Assembly: GCA_037074615.1 (NCBI GenBank)
Contig: CM073527.1
Coordinates: forward strand, 24,242,848 to 24,306,847
Reading direction: 5' to 3'
DNA: 64,000 bases
Source: Leucaena leucocephala
Lineage: Eukaryota > Streptophyta > Magnoliopsida > Fabales > Fabaceae
A program made the position numbers and the translations under genes. Numbering within the stretch: the stretch's first letter is position 1; the number at the start of each line of letters is the position of its first letter. Below the pieces are notes generated by a model. That model ran no database searches and had not been told where the DNA came from. It worked only from the letters and a program-made list of their open reading frames with translations. Below are positions 21,095-33,879 of this stretch, one piece after another.

Positions 21095-23089
21095 ATGGTC
21101 CGCTATCACCGCCACCATCAGCTTAGGAAAGGAGGAGAATCCATTAAAGACGACGTTTGCCAAACTGAAAATCCTGACGCTGGCTATTGCAACAGAACCA
21201 GCTCCAGGTTGTTCTATCTCTTCTTTCTCACTCTCCTCTCATGCTGCTTCGTCTTAGCTCCTTCTTTCATCGGCGTCTCTTTCAATCTGCCCCACTTGTG
21301 TAAGTTTCTCCCCTCACGCCTTCCCCTGTTTTCTTTCTTTCTGTTTTTATTTCCCCATGTCTCTGTACCACTCTAAACTTTGTTGCTCTTTCTTTGCGCT
21401 TTTCAGACCCTCTCTTGACGGAAAACGGTCCGACCGTGATCGGGTTATGCTCTTCAGTTTCCGATGGTTGGTGTTCCTATTCTCTTTTTTTCTCTGTGTT
21501 GATCTTTTTAGTGTCAACTTTAGATGTTCAATCATCTGGTTACATCATGTTCATAGAGGATTGACCTTCAGGATTATGCTTGCTTCACTTACTGACTAAT
21601 AATATTAAGACGACGTAGTAGTGAAATTCATGTCTTGTATCTCAGAAATTCCTATTTTTCATTAGGACTAGGGATAGAGCCATGTCTTGGGAGGCCTGTT
21701 CTCTAAAAATTTGATTCACACGCTTTTATATCTTCTATAACTGGCCTTGGTCTAACTATTCAAAAGTGGATGTTTTTCTTTGATATCTTACATACTTCAA
21801 TTGGTGATGCAGGAACTATATGTTGCGATAGGACTGGTTACCGTTCCGATATCTGCATAATGAAAGGGGACATAAGAACACATTCTTCCTCCTCCTCAGT
21901 CTTCCTTTACAATCCCATCAGCTTCAACAATCATATGACTAATGTGTCAACAACAGATGTAAGTGGTAAACTGGACAATGATCGGGTACTCCAACGTGAA
22001 AAGATCAAGCCATATACTCGGAAATGGGAAACAAGTGTCATGGACGCCATTGATGAACTGAACATCATTTCCAAGAAAGTGAGTTTGGGTTCTGGTAATC
22101 ATAGTTGTGATGTTCATCATGATGTTCCTGCATTGTTCTTCTCCACTGGGGGCTATACCGGCAATGTTTATCACGAATTCAATGATGGGATCATACCTTT
22201 GTTCATCACTTCCCAGCATTTTAACAAACAGGTTGTGTTCATCATCCTGGAATACCACGATTGGTGGATCATGAAGTATGGAGACATCCTTTCTCATCTG
22301 TCAGACTTTCCTGCCATTGATTTCAGTGGAGATAACCGGACCCATTGCTTCCCCGAAGCCATTACCGGTCTGAGAATCCATGATGAGCTTACTGTGGATT
22401 CTAGCTTGATGGAAGATAACAAGAGTATTGTTGACTTCCGGAACCTTCTAGATCGAGCTTACTGGCCTCGGATTAAAGGCTTGATCCAAGATGAAGCAAA
22501 GGAAGCACAAGATAGATTATTCCCGGTTTTACCAGAAAATCAAGGGAACAAACCTAAATTGACTATTCTGTCAAGAGCAGGATCAAGAATGATAACCAAT
22601 GAGAACTTGCTAGTGAAAATAGCTGCAGAAATTGGGTTTAAAGTTGAAGTTTTAAGGCCAGGTAGAACAACAGAATTGGCAAAGATTTATAGAGCACTCA
22701 ATGCAAGTGAGGTCATGGTTGGAGTTCATGGTGCTGCGATGACACATTTTCTGTTCATGAGACCTGGTTCTGTGTTCATTCAAGTGATTCCTCTAGGAAC
22801 ATCTTGGGCAGCAGAAACATATTATGGTGGACCTGCCAAAAAGCTTGGATTGAAATATATAGGGTATGAAATCCAGGCTAAAGAAAGCTCTTTGTGGAAG
22901 AAGTATGATAGAGATGATCCTGTTCTTAGAGACCCAGAAAGCATAAACCAGAAGGGTTGGGAATACACTAAGAAGATCTATCTTGATAGCCAAAATGTTA
23001 CATTGGATCTCAGAAGATTCCAGAAGAGGTTGCGTCGTGCTTATGAATACAGTGTTTCAAAATTAAATAGGCATTTATCTCATCAGTAA
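21095..23089 (+). CDS. Glycosyltransferase family 61 protein (POMGNT2/xylan glycosyltransferase-like)
   Basis: Exons 21095-21299, 21407-21466 and 21813-23089 join in phase to 513 residues. The family comprises Golgi type II membrane enzymes that add xylose, arabinose or related sugars to xylan and N-glycans. A short basic N-terminus is followed by one membrane anchor at about residues 37-62 (LFYLFFLTLLSCCFVL...), then a CCDRTG...DIC segment and the GT61 catalytic domain with YTGNVYHEFNDGIIPLF, LRPG and GVHGAAMTHFLFMRPG. I placed the start at ATG 21095; the frame extends upstream to a TTG at 21062. The donor at 21300 is a consensus GTAAGT. A 439-codon ORF starting at 21770 begins inside intron 2 and is not the true start. 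Sugar donor and acceptor cannot be read from sequence. Confidence 0.92.
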
Positions 23090-24600
23090 ACTTCATTTGT
23101 TTCATACTTTCATGTAACTATTCCTTTTCAACTTTTTCATTCTTTAATTGGCGCCACTGGTTGTTTAGATTGCGCCTCTCCTTCTTCTTCTTTTAAACAA
23201 AGCAAGACAATTATAAATGTATACTTTTTATTAGTTAAAAAATAAAAGTATAATTTCTTTTTTTAGCTTCCGTGAAATATGAATCGAAATGTAAATTTAA
23301 AGTTTTTTTTTTTAGAAAAAAGAAAAAAGAAAAGAAAACAAAGAAAGGGGTACATTGATGATAGATATTTTCATACTTTCAATGGGAGCGTCATTTGTTG
23401 TATGTCAGTTTGGTACTACAAGGAAGCATGTACACGTTGGGCAGATTCGATGGGGACCACTAGCGGCTAAGAAATTCAGAGTTCTGGCAGATTCTGGCAT
23501 GCTTGCATTTTTACATCTTCAAAATCTATTCTCAATTTTAAGAATTTCAGTTGACCGTATATTTAAATATAAGATGAACAAATTGTATTTTTCCTTTTAA
23601 AATATGGGAAATTTAATATAAAAAGTTATAGTAGAAGTCGCCTCCAGTACAATGGAGGAAGATGCTCATCATATTCTAATAATGATTGAGACAGTAGTGG
23701 ATATTATCCTCAAACATGTAATTAGCATGCTGCGGTAATGCAGACTCCACTTTTGACTAAAGGCAACCTTAAGTTATATGATTTTTTCCATAGTAACACG
23801 TAGCAACGTTATTACTTAAGAAGATAATTACAAACACAAAAAAGAGACATCAAGGATTATATGTGCTAATTCAGGATCAACTAGTATACACCTACGCTCT
23901 TGAAGAACACCACCCTGATCTTGAAAACCTCAGGCACACATTACCTTAGACGTGGCAAACAAAATTCTGGAGACCTATGCGAAGCAATGGCAATTAGCAA
24001 TACGGGTTGTTGCTGCTAACAAAAGTTGGCAACTTTCAACTTCTTATTGAAACCAGAGACGGGAGAAAAATCAAAACTTGATTTTTATAAACGTAATTTT
24101 GATAATTACAGGAAGAACGGGTTGATGACGTCCTACACAAAAGTTAGTTTCAGCGTGCTTAGAGTCAAAGCAATACCCACAGTTGTTCCCTACTTTTCTA
24201 TAGCCACCGTTTTCCCCTCTTGGTGGCTGATCGTATGGGAGGAGTTTTCATGTTTCTCTGCTCCTTATAGCCTACAGAAATAAACAACACTAACGAATCA
24301 ATAACATGTAGTCAATGAAATACGTGGAGAAAATTTCTTTCTTGTGTTTTACTTACTGGAGACCACAGACTTCCCTCCAAGAGAAGATCTATGAGAGTTT
24401 TCAGTGCCAGGTGCCTGAATCCCCCCGTTAGAGATTACCTCCTCCTTGTTCTCGCAACAGAACTTGGTGGTGATTTTGCTTCATTTATGTTAGTATTGCT
24501 CTTCATGGGTGACTTCACTTCCACCATATTTTGGCTCCTGCAGTTTCACATGCAAATATTCAATAAAAAGGCCAAAAGCACGAGATGAAATTTGGTTGCT
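23090..24600. other. Convergent intergenic region, no gene seen
   Basis: This lies between the 3' ends of the GT61 gene and the minus-strand kinesin and should contain both 3' UTRs. Short ORFs here (for example 24026-24283 and 24391-24588) have no recognisable domain and overlap AT-rich sequence. Confidence 0.5.
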
Positions 24601-27600
24601 TTATTTCCCCCACCTCTTATCTGGTCCATTAATGAGTTTTCCGATGGTCCGTAAGGATCTCCTTATTGGGGAACCTTTCCCATTTGTGCTGCTAACCACA
24701 TTTGGTGTCTGGAAATCCATGGAAACTGCAACATCACTCCTTGCAGCTTTATATGTCTCCATCTTATCAAACCCCTGTGGTTCAGGTGTCTCAGGTAGTA
24801 TAAGAGGATGAACTTGAGCTGCAAAATCTATTTTCATCACCATCTCCTGATATTTAATGCTTGTAGGGCTTCGAGGAGCTTTAGTATGCAGCTCTAACTT
24901 GGAACTGCTGTTGCTGAAATGGCCTAACGGTTTTGGCACTGCATCTGCATCTCGCGGAGGACGATTTTTCTGTTGAGACACCGAATCCAACTGTAGAGTT
25001 TTGCTTACATCAGTAACATCTTGTGCCTGTCCAGTGTCCGTCTTGATGATGCTTTTTGAACCTTCCAAGCTCAATCTTCTTGCACGAGGCATAAAAGAAG
25101 ATGATTTAATTCCACTTTTATCCTCAGGTTTCAATGAAGTGTTGTCATTCCTTTTGGTACAATTCTCAATGATAAGTCTTCTAAGGCGCAATGGAGTTTT
25201 CTCAGATGGAGTCCGTGGTTCTTTAGTCCTACTTAGCTGTACCCTCTGTGCTGCTTCCTTGTTCGACAATGCCATCCTAAGGTTCTCAACCAAACAAAAC
25301 AGAGGAAATAACGACTTTGACACCAAGGAACCAACTTAGTAAGCCTTGAATTTAAACCATTGTATCCAATTCTCTTACCTGTTGCTTGAGTTGCATAACC
25401 TCACTACTTTCTCTATTCGATCGAGCCGCTCCAAGTTCCACAGTGGAAACTCGCTGAGCAAACTTTAAAGTACTGACTGTTTCGCCAAAGGACTCTTCTT
25501 CAGGACTCACATGTGCAAACATCAATGTTTTGGCTTGCCCACCTGATGCAGAAAATTACCGAGAGAGAACTCACATGAACAAATGGTGCAACGTTTAATT
25601 GTAATGAGGGAAAGCAACAGAGTGTGAATTACAACAACCTAAGGAATCCTGCAACAGAACGGTGAGTTTACTATTCCTGTAAGGGATGTGAGAATTCTTT
25701 TGAGCCAGGGCTGTGATCACATCCCCAAACAGGAAAGAGACTTGTTGATGAATTGTGCTTCTTTTAGTCTTTCCCCTGTAACTTCAGACTTCTCCACTCG
25801 CTCACTTCCAGCAAGGTCTATCAAATGCAAGCAACCACGAATGGTGCTTCCAGAGATATCTTTGCCATGAACATGCACAGTAAGAACACTGAGACCCGTG
25901 CGAAACAGAATCATCAGTATCTACTAAATTATTTTATAGTTTCTCAATCATAGCACTTGGTATTAGAATCTGACCTGTGGGAACGACTACTCCGGTTGTT
26001 GATGCAAGTGGAACTAACAGCTCGGTTAACCTCACCAAGTTTCATGAGGCTCAATATATCACGCGTAGATTTTACAGAACGCAATGCAGCGTCTGGAAGG
26101 TTCAAGCCATTGTCATTACAACTTCGTATCTCTAAGTTGTTGTCTGTTTTTACCTCTGCAAGTAAGTCTCGTACTTGCTCATTGTAAATCTCAATCATTT
26201 GAACGTAAATGTCGTAAGTTATGATGTCCTTTCGTTGGTTAGACATCTGGAAAAGATCATTCAAAGCAAGATAATTAATCCCCCTATCTTTAGAAGATCC
26301 ACCTGATGGCCCACTCTGTCAGAAAAAAAGTTGAACATAGGTTAAGGCCAAGTTTAGATAAAGGGAACCACTAATAGTGACTCGAATTTAAATGAAACAA
26401 AAGCAGAATAGATCATATCAAAGTATATTACCATGGTATATGTCTTCCCAGAACCAGTTTGTCCATAGGCAAATATACAAACGTTATATCCATGGATCAC
26501 ATATCGAATTACTGGTAGAGCGTCCTGGTATATTTCACCTTGGCTAGCTGATGGTTCAAAAACCCGATTAAACTGAAAAGCCTTCCTTCCATCTTTTTGT
26601 GTTTTTGATGGATCTAATAGGACTAGAGAACCATACTTTCCTATGAAATCTATAACATTCTTGGACTCAGCACTGAAGGATGGCCTAATTCTGCAGTGAA
26701 CTCGAATGTTACCTGAATAAGATTGAATTTGAAAAGTGTAGACAGTTAGTTTAAGGAAACTTAAAATCATTCAAAAAAAAAAAACTGACACTTTAAACAT
26801 TAAAAGAAGGTTCCAAGTTAAAAGCAGATCAACCTTTCAGATCTTGGACCCTATTGTATAATTTGCTGTTCTCCTTCACCACCTTGTAATATCCACATGC
26901 AGCAGTGGACATTTCAAGTACCTGGCTTCCTGAACTCACGTAGCAATATAGGAATAGACGGTTATAACCATGAAACGTGAGCACTCTTCTTAAACATTAT
27001 AACCATCCATATTCCAAGCTTTTTCGGCATTAGAATACGTAGTCATGGATAGAGACAATATAACTAAAGATTATAAATAAGACAATAAGCTGCTTCTTAG
27101 GATGTTGTAGTTGGGGTAACATAATAAACTTGCAAAATACAGTGGCTACCCATACCAAGGTAATTCATATCTCTTTGAAACTGGGACTTCATCTCTTCAA
27201 ACTCATTCTTAGTTTTCAACAGGAGAGCTTTGAGATCCTGAAAGACAGGTCATTATACCAGCATTTTTATGAAGTTCATGTTACAAACAAATGACCATGT
27301 AAAAAGATGAAATATGCACTCATTGTTATGACCTTCACAGTTAGCAGTATCCGCTAATGCTTTGAGTTTCATGTAAGAAGGGTTATCACCCATATTTCCA
27401 GATTCAGACAGGACTATATCTAAACAAAAGCATCGTTCTTTATTTCAACAATGTTATAACTTCTTCTATTTTCGTAACCGAAGTTCTAATTAAATCACAT
27501 TCAATTCAATAATTCATTCATATATACTCCAGAACTAGAAGTGAAAACAAGCTACATGAAAACATACCACAAGTTCTTTTTCCTGTAGGTCAAAGAGTTG

Positions 27601-29443
27601 CTTCTGGCTGCAAGTGCACTCAGTAGTGCAACCTCTGCAACACTATACAAGGAAAACATCGGTCACATCAAAGTCTGTCTTTTAAACTTACTGACAAGAT
27701 GTACATTGCAAGTAGTATGGAAGAAATATTGAGAGACTGTTTCATGCATAAATTTTAGTACATAATCGTCAGGCTAAGAAGTATTACAAAAACAAAGATA
27801 CCTTAAAACTTGGAAGTGTAGATTCATCTGATGCTGTGGATATTGAATTAGGTAAAGTTCTTCTTTCTTTTGTAAAACCCCTCAGCAGCAATGCTAACTG
27901 TTTCCAGTCAAAATGAGTTTTTGGCAAGATATAAGAGAGATAACAATATATTTATATTTCTGCGACTGCTACATATAAGCAAGATAACAATATGACTTTT
28001 GGGATACAGACAAATCATACATAAAGATCATGGATAACATCACACTCACCTCAGGGAACTTTGTTTGGAGCTGATCCCCAAGACAAGTTGACATGATCAC
28101 ACTAAATAGCTTAATTGGATCCTGTAGCATCAAAAGGAGAAAGATAAAACGCTCAAGGGTTTGTCAACCAATGCATTTCAATATGTTTATTTAATAATCT
28201 GGAGTCAGATGTTTACATGATTACAATTCATTACAATACCTGTTGAGCATTACGAAGAGAAGCAACAAGGTTGCCGTCAATATTTTCTTTGCCCTCAACC
28301 ATACAGTCAACCAATAGCTTAACAACTGATTCCACAATCTTGCCTGGGTTCAATAGAAGTATAGGGAAAGAAATAAAAATTATTGCCAACTGAGAGTGAG
28401 AACTGAGAAGTAGGAACGGTTTATCAGGGTCTGAATTCATAGGCTTATACAAGTTGACTGATCAGATGCAACTTTCTTTTATGAGCTATTTGTATCATAT
28501 TTCTCAGCATAATGAAGAGTTCATTTCTAAATTGAAAATTAAAGCTTTTGTAAATACCAAACCATGTATTAAGGCAACAGAGAGTGGTTAAACCTTCTGG
28601 TTTCTGAAAAACACCCTAGAGAGTGCTCTTTATCTGATGTGGCTGACAAATCCAAGCGCCTACAGGCATCTGAAGATATTGCGGTTGAGGGGCTTGAATA
28701 CATTCTTCTGGCAGAGTGCATTAAAAAAGGAGATCTTAAGTGCCTGTTACTTCCATTCTCAGTGTTTGTCCGCTTCCACTCTTGATGCGATTTAAGCGCT
28801 AAAACGCAATCGACAACCTTAGTTACTGATCCCATGTCTACAGCATCCTGTACAATAAATAGTCAACCATTCACTAAAACACAAGGTTAAAAGCAATTTT
28901 TTTACTTTCCAATTCATTCGCATGATATGGTAACTAATTCACAAAATTACCCGTTCAAGGTCAGAAGCTTCAAAAGCTGGGAGCTTTAATTCTTCTGCTG
29001 CAACCAGAAAATTTCTTACATTTTCAAAGTATATGGTAGGCAGGCAAAGGCTGGAAATCCCTAGCAACTGATAGCGAGGGCATTTGACAATCCACAACCT
29101 AAAAAGCCATGGGGGAAAATTGTATCAGTTAAATAGAGAGAGAACAAATAACGCAAGACTCAAATTTGCGACATGCCTATTATGAGAAGCTCCTGTTTGA
29201 TTATACGTAACTGTTTGAAACTCTGGCGGGTGAAATATTATATTAGCGAGAAGAAATCATGAACGCGATAACGGAACGTAGTAATACCTTGAGGACGGCT
29301 CCTGCATGAATCTTGTTAATTGCGTTGCAGAGAACGAGACCATGTCAGCAAGAAATGAATTCTCTTTCCGACGGCTGATTGGATATGCCGAGCGGGCCCA
29401 CTTCCCTTTCAAGCCACTGCGGCTTCATAACGTCTCCAAGCTG
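24601..29443 (-). CDS. KIN-14 kinesin with calponin-homology domain; N-terminal frame disrupted
   Basis: This is a minus-end-directed microtubule motor of the plant KIN-14 class with an N-terminal actin-binding CH domain, a coiled coil and a central motor. The coiled coil and motor exons (about 25380-28340) join without error. Visible motifs: DLKGNIRVHCRIRP at the motor start, P-loop GQTGSGKT, switch I NNRSSRSH, switch II DLAGSER, and neck/tail to the stop at 24601. The CH exons (about 28960-29443) encode clear CH blocks (HGLVLCNAINKI, GAVLKVVD, YFENVRNFLVAAEEL, VVDCVLALKSHQEW) but in different frames: an extra base at 29417, an in-frame TGA at 29345-29347, an extra base at about 29030-29034, and a further frame change near 28600-28630. 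The full protein therefore cannot be made from this sequence. A shorter product starting downstream, a decaying gene, or assembly errors are all possible. Exon ends are approximate. Confidence 0.85.
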
Positions 29444-30060
29444 CAGAAGTTATTTTGAGAATCAATAGATATGGATTAAGACGGAAACGAAGAAAAAAGA
29501 AAAATATAGGAGATATTCTGGGAATACAAGAAACAAAACAACAAATTCTTTATACTAACCGAACTGATTATAATGAACAATGGGCAAAAAATAAACTGAC
29601 CCGCTTCTTCAGCTTTTAGTGAAGTCACATTGAAATCGTGAAAGCCAGTTCTGGAGCAATCCTACAGGAAAAACTTCAAATCTTCTGGCTTCCTACAGAG
29701 CGTCGAGTAAATCATCAAAATCCAGAGAGTGCCAAAACCCAAGATAGCAACTTTCTTTCTTTCTTTGTTTTATTTAAAAAAGACAAGAGTTGAAGAGGAT
29801 GAGGAGATATGCAGAGAGAGAGAGAGAGAGAGAGAGGAATACAGGTTCTATTAAGTGGGGGTTATTGCCCGGGAACTGAACCCAGAAAACAGAGTGGATG
29901 TAACTTTCGGGAATGAGACGGTGAAGGAGAGTGATGAACAGCGAGTGTGTGAGATTTGGTGGGGCCAACCACCAGGGGGAACACGAAGTTTTGTGTTAGA
30001 TTTGGGTCAGAAGCCGAAGTTCGGAATATGTAACGTTACATGTAACATATGTTTAGAATT
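29444..30060. other. Kinesin upstream region
   Basis: Sequence 5' of the first recognised kinesin exon. It has a pure (AG)n run at 29813-29836 that could lie in the promoter or leader. No complete first exon encoding an initiating Met in the CH frame was found here. Confidence 0.4.
29813..29836. repeat. (AG)n microsatellite upstream of the kinesin
   Basis: A perfect 24-bp AG run (CT on the kinesin coding strand). CT-rich runs are common in plant 5' UTRs and core promoters. Confidence 0.92.
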
Positions 30061-31055
30061 TTAAAAATATATTTATAAAAAAGATATTTATAGATAATTT
30101 TTAAAAAAAAATAAAAAAAATTATAAAAAAATAATTTTAAATAAATAAATGTTTGAATAGTTATTTTTAAAAATACTTTTATTATTGATAAATTATAAAA
30201 AATATATATGAGTATTAAATAAAGAGAAATGAGAGAGGGTGTAAGAAAAAAAAATAGAGAAAAAGTAGAAGATATGGTATAAGAAAAAGTAGAAGATATG
30301 GTGTAAGAAAAAGTAGGGATAATATAGTAATTAGTTAGTTTATAAATTTTTTTACTGTTTCATAAGCTGTTCTGACCTGTTTATCTGAAACCTTAGTTTT
30401 AAACTATGATTTACTCCAAAAACCCATTTGAACAAATATAACTGTTTGTTTTAAAATTTTCCCAAATTGAGATTTAGGGCCAAAAGCTATTAGAAATCAC
30501 GTTTGGAGTGGTTTCCAAATAGGTCCATAGTATATATTTAGATAGGATTTTGAAAATGACATTATAAAAAAAAAATTTAAACAGTTTATAGAAAAGGGTT
30601 TTTGGAGAAAAATTTATGGAAAAAAAATAGTTTTGAATAAATGAGTGTTTGGATAATTATTTTTAAAAGTATTTTTATTATTGGTAAATTATAAAAAAAG
30701 ATATGAGTATTAAATTAGGAGAGATAAGATGTAAGAGAAGAGAGGAGAAAGAGTATAAGAAAAGAAAAGAGATAAGGTGTAAGAAAATGTATGAGAGATG
30801 GGAGAGGGGAGATGTGTAAGAAAAAGTAGGAGAGAATGTATAAGAAAAAATAGGGGTAATATAGTAATTGGTTAGTTCATAAACTCTTTTATTGTTCTAT
30901 AAGTTACTCTAACTAACTTATCTAAAATATTGATTTTAAATTATAATTTAGTCTATAAAATTTTATTTAAATAAATATAATTATTTATTTAAAAAAAATA
31001 TTTAAAAAAGTTTTTAAAATTACGGTTTATAAAGTTTTCAAATAGGCCAATTCAG
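30061..31055 (+). repeat. Two diverged direct copies of an AT-rich MITE-like repeat
   Basis: Copies run about 30061-30530 and 30575-31055. Both share in order a TTTGAATA/TTTGGATA segment, TTATTATTG(A/G)TAAATTATAAAA, ATGAGTATTAAAT, a purine-rich TGTAAGAAAAAGTAG block, AATATAGTAATT(A/G)GTTAGTT, and an end like CAAATAGG(C/T)C. Divergence is substantial, so the copies are old. No coding capacity. Confidence 0.6.
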
Positions 31056-33879
31056 ATTGGTAGGCCACGTTGTGGGCCCCAGTTTGAAACGCGAAGGAAG
31101 AGGATCTCCGTCTGTCTTTCTCATTCTCATCGAACCAATCCAGCGGCGCAGATTGATGTGAGTGCGCAGCACGCAAAATCAGGTCCTTCTTTTGCACAAT
31201 GGAAATTCAGGCCCTCCCCAGGCACCCCTGTGCTAAATAGGGTATGTTTGGTACAATTTAAGTGTCAACTTCCTTTGGTACAGTGAAAATTCTTAACTTT
31301 TATTTTCATATTTAATATTTTAAATAATTTTAATTCTATTAAAAAATTAAAAAATAAAATTATAGAAATAAAAATAAAATATTTTTTACTATTTTATTTA
31401 AGTTATAAAATTATCAGATAACTTTAATTTTTTCAAGTTATAAAATAAATATTTTTAACTATTTTATTTTAAACTATAAAAAAATATACATTAATTCTAT
31501 ATTTATTTTTATCTTATTAAATAAATTTTTAAAATTAATTTATAATTTAATTCTATTTTTTTTATACTGTCTTAAAAAACTTTTTTATCCTATCAAAATT
31601 ACCCTTGGCAATATAATTTCTCGCTTCTATGGGACTAAATTAATGACTAATTTCTTAAAATGATATTTATTTTTTATATCTAATTTTTTAAAGTCTGCCA
31701 TTTTTTAAATACACCATCCATTCCCACCTCATAAAAGCTGTTCACTTTTTTTCATAAGGAGGGATAAAAAGATATCAGTATAGATGAACTAGCCAGATAA
31801 GATCTTATATAAATGTATACGTACATACATACAAAAACACAATGATATCCCTTAATGGGATAAAGTTTACCAAATAGAGTGCTTATTTACCAAATACTAA
31901 AACTATATTTTAAAATTGTTTTTGGCAAAACTTTATTTATTTTTTAAAATAAATAATTATATTTATCTCAAAAATTTTTTTGATCAAATTATAGTTTTTA
32001 ATAAACTATTATGAATAGTTTATATAAAAGTGAAAGATTTTATGGACTATACAATTATTATTTTACTCATACATTTTTAATAATCTCTCTCTTATCTTCT
32101 CCCTCTTCTCTCTCTTATGGTTATTTTAGATGTTGTCCCATTTGTACTACCTTTTCTCTCTAGAGCGAGGAGACACTGACGATGAAGGAAGAAGAAAAAG
32201 TGGAGCGAGCAGACATTGATGATGTGGACTAGATCTAGAACATGTGCCGCTGTCGACGTTGCTATTGAAGGACGCTACTTCGCCTAAGAGACAGAGGATG
32301 GAATAAGAGGAAAAACATGCACAGAAGATTCATTAGTCGGATGGAAAAAAGAGAGAATAAATATGAATAGTATGAATGAGCAATGCATACTTTTTTTATC
32401 TCATATTATTTATAGTAATTTATCAATTATAAAATTTCTTATAGTAATAACTATCTAAATACTTATTTATTGAGAATAATTTTTTTTATAAATATTTCTC
32501 TAAAAACTATTTTATAAAAGTTGTAAAAAAATATTTTTTTTCTATAAATCATTTTTCAAAAGTCTATTCAAACAAGCTAAAAATATAATAATATATGATT
32601 CATGTAGTCCATCTCATTATGAATATTTGTTTTTTGTATAATTTTTTTAAAAAAAAATTAGACTTACCCATGATCAAAAGATAGAGAGAAGTCTCAATTC
32701 TTTATAAGTGATACTAATATCGAGTAGATTAAGTTATCTATTATTTTAACTATAAATTTAGATATCTAAGAGCTAAGATATTTCTTTAAATGATGTGATT
32801 AAAGATATAATAAAATAATACTCCTTATAAATTATATTATAAATAATCAAATATTTTACCCATTTCACTATTTTTTTTATAAGACCCATTTCATTAATTG
32901 AACCAAAGGACAATGGTACCTCACTGTGAATAGTTGTTATTGGTGTGAGATGCAAGAAAAGGCAGCGGGATAGAGGGTTGATCGCCTTATGATCGTCAGA
33001 GAGAAATAAGGCCTGCATTGCGTCGTTGGCCCAAACAAAGCCCGGTTTATGTACAAGACTCGAAGTTGTGGCAGTGGCCTTACCATTTAGCGTTGTGGGG
33101 ACACCTGTTTTCTCAACAGTTGAAAATTGAAATACCTTCTTTAGCAGACAACTTCTCCAACACCCATCATATGGTAAAAAATTAATTCGAATTATAAATA
33201 ATTTAATATTATTTAAATAAAATTTTAAATTTAAATTTTTATGTATATAAAAATTTTTTATTAAAAAACTTATCTATTATAGCCAGATATATGACGCGAG
33301 TCAAATCTAAATATAGTCAAAATAAACCTCTAATAAATTAAATAAATAATTAAAAAAAAAATTTCTAACGTCCAAAAAACAAATTTCATCACTAAGAGTT
33401 AACATATATATGAGTTTAATTAATTAATATAAAAGCTTATTTAATATATAATTTCATAATTTTTTTATAAATATTTTTTAATTTTTAGAGTTTATTCTAA
33501 TTTTAGTAAGTTATCACTATTAAATTTATTTAAAATTTTTTGTTTAAAAAAAATCACTTGATACTTTTAAGAGTATGTGATGGTACCTATGATTTAAGTT
33601 AATAAAATAATAAAATATATAATTATTTAAAATATATTTAATATTTAAATAGTATTATTTTATTATTATTTTAATTATGATGTTTGGAAAAATATTTTGT
33701 CCGCACAACTATTTTTTAAAAATTTATGTAAAAAAAATAAAAAAGAGTGTTCCTGCTCCTGGGGTGGCGCCACTGAAATCGCGTTCTGTAACCTTGTCTC
33801 TCCGAATAGTTCAACATCACTCGTTCTGTAATATGTTATTTCTATTGAAAAAACAGTGTCCACGTTTTGTACAGGAAGG
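31056..33879. other. Repeat-rich AT-rich spacer
   Basis: No intact gene. Contents recognised: an inverted copy of the MITE-like repeat at about 31890-32590, and at about 33238-33365 a second repeat related to 36511-36636. The rest is low-complexity AT sequence. ORFs such as 32773-33018 and 33675-33941 have no protein-like features. Confidence 0.5.
31890..32590 (-). repeat. Third, inverted copy of the MITE-like repeat
   Basis: The reverse complement of this segment aligns in order with the copies at 30.06-31.06 kb: a left end resembling GCTTGTTTGAATAGACTTTTG, then AAATAATTATATTTAT-type blocks, a pyrimidine-rich centre (purine-rich on the other strand), and the matching end. The extremities look like imperfect inverted repeats of a GGCCTGTTTG-type terminus, as in hAT- or Mutator-like MITEs. 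Confidence 0.45.

Noticed and set aside
21770..23089. GT61 protein starting at 21770
   Set aside because: The first residues lie in intron 2. Splicing to the upstream exons restores the membrane anchor and a normal length.
27320..27425. Extra kinesin exon
   Set aside because: A short open stretch exists, but the flanking exons (ending about 27577 and starting about 27238) already join into the conserved sequence without it.
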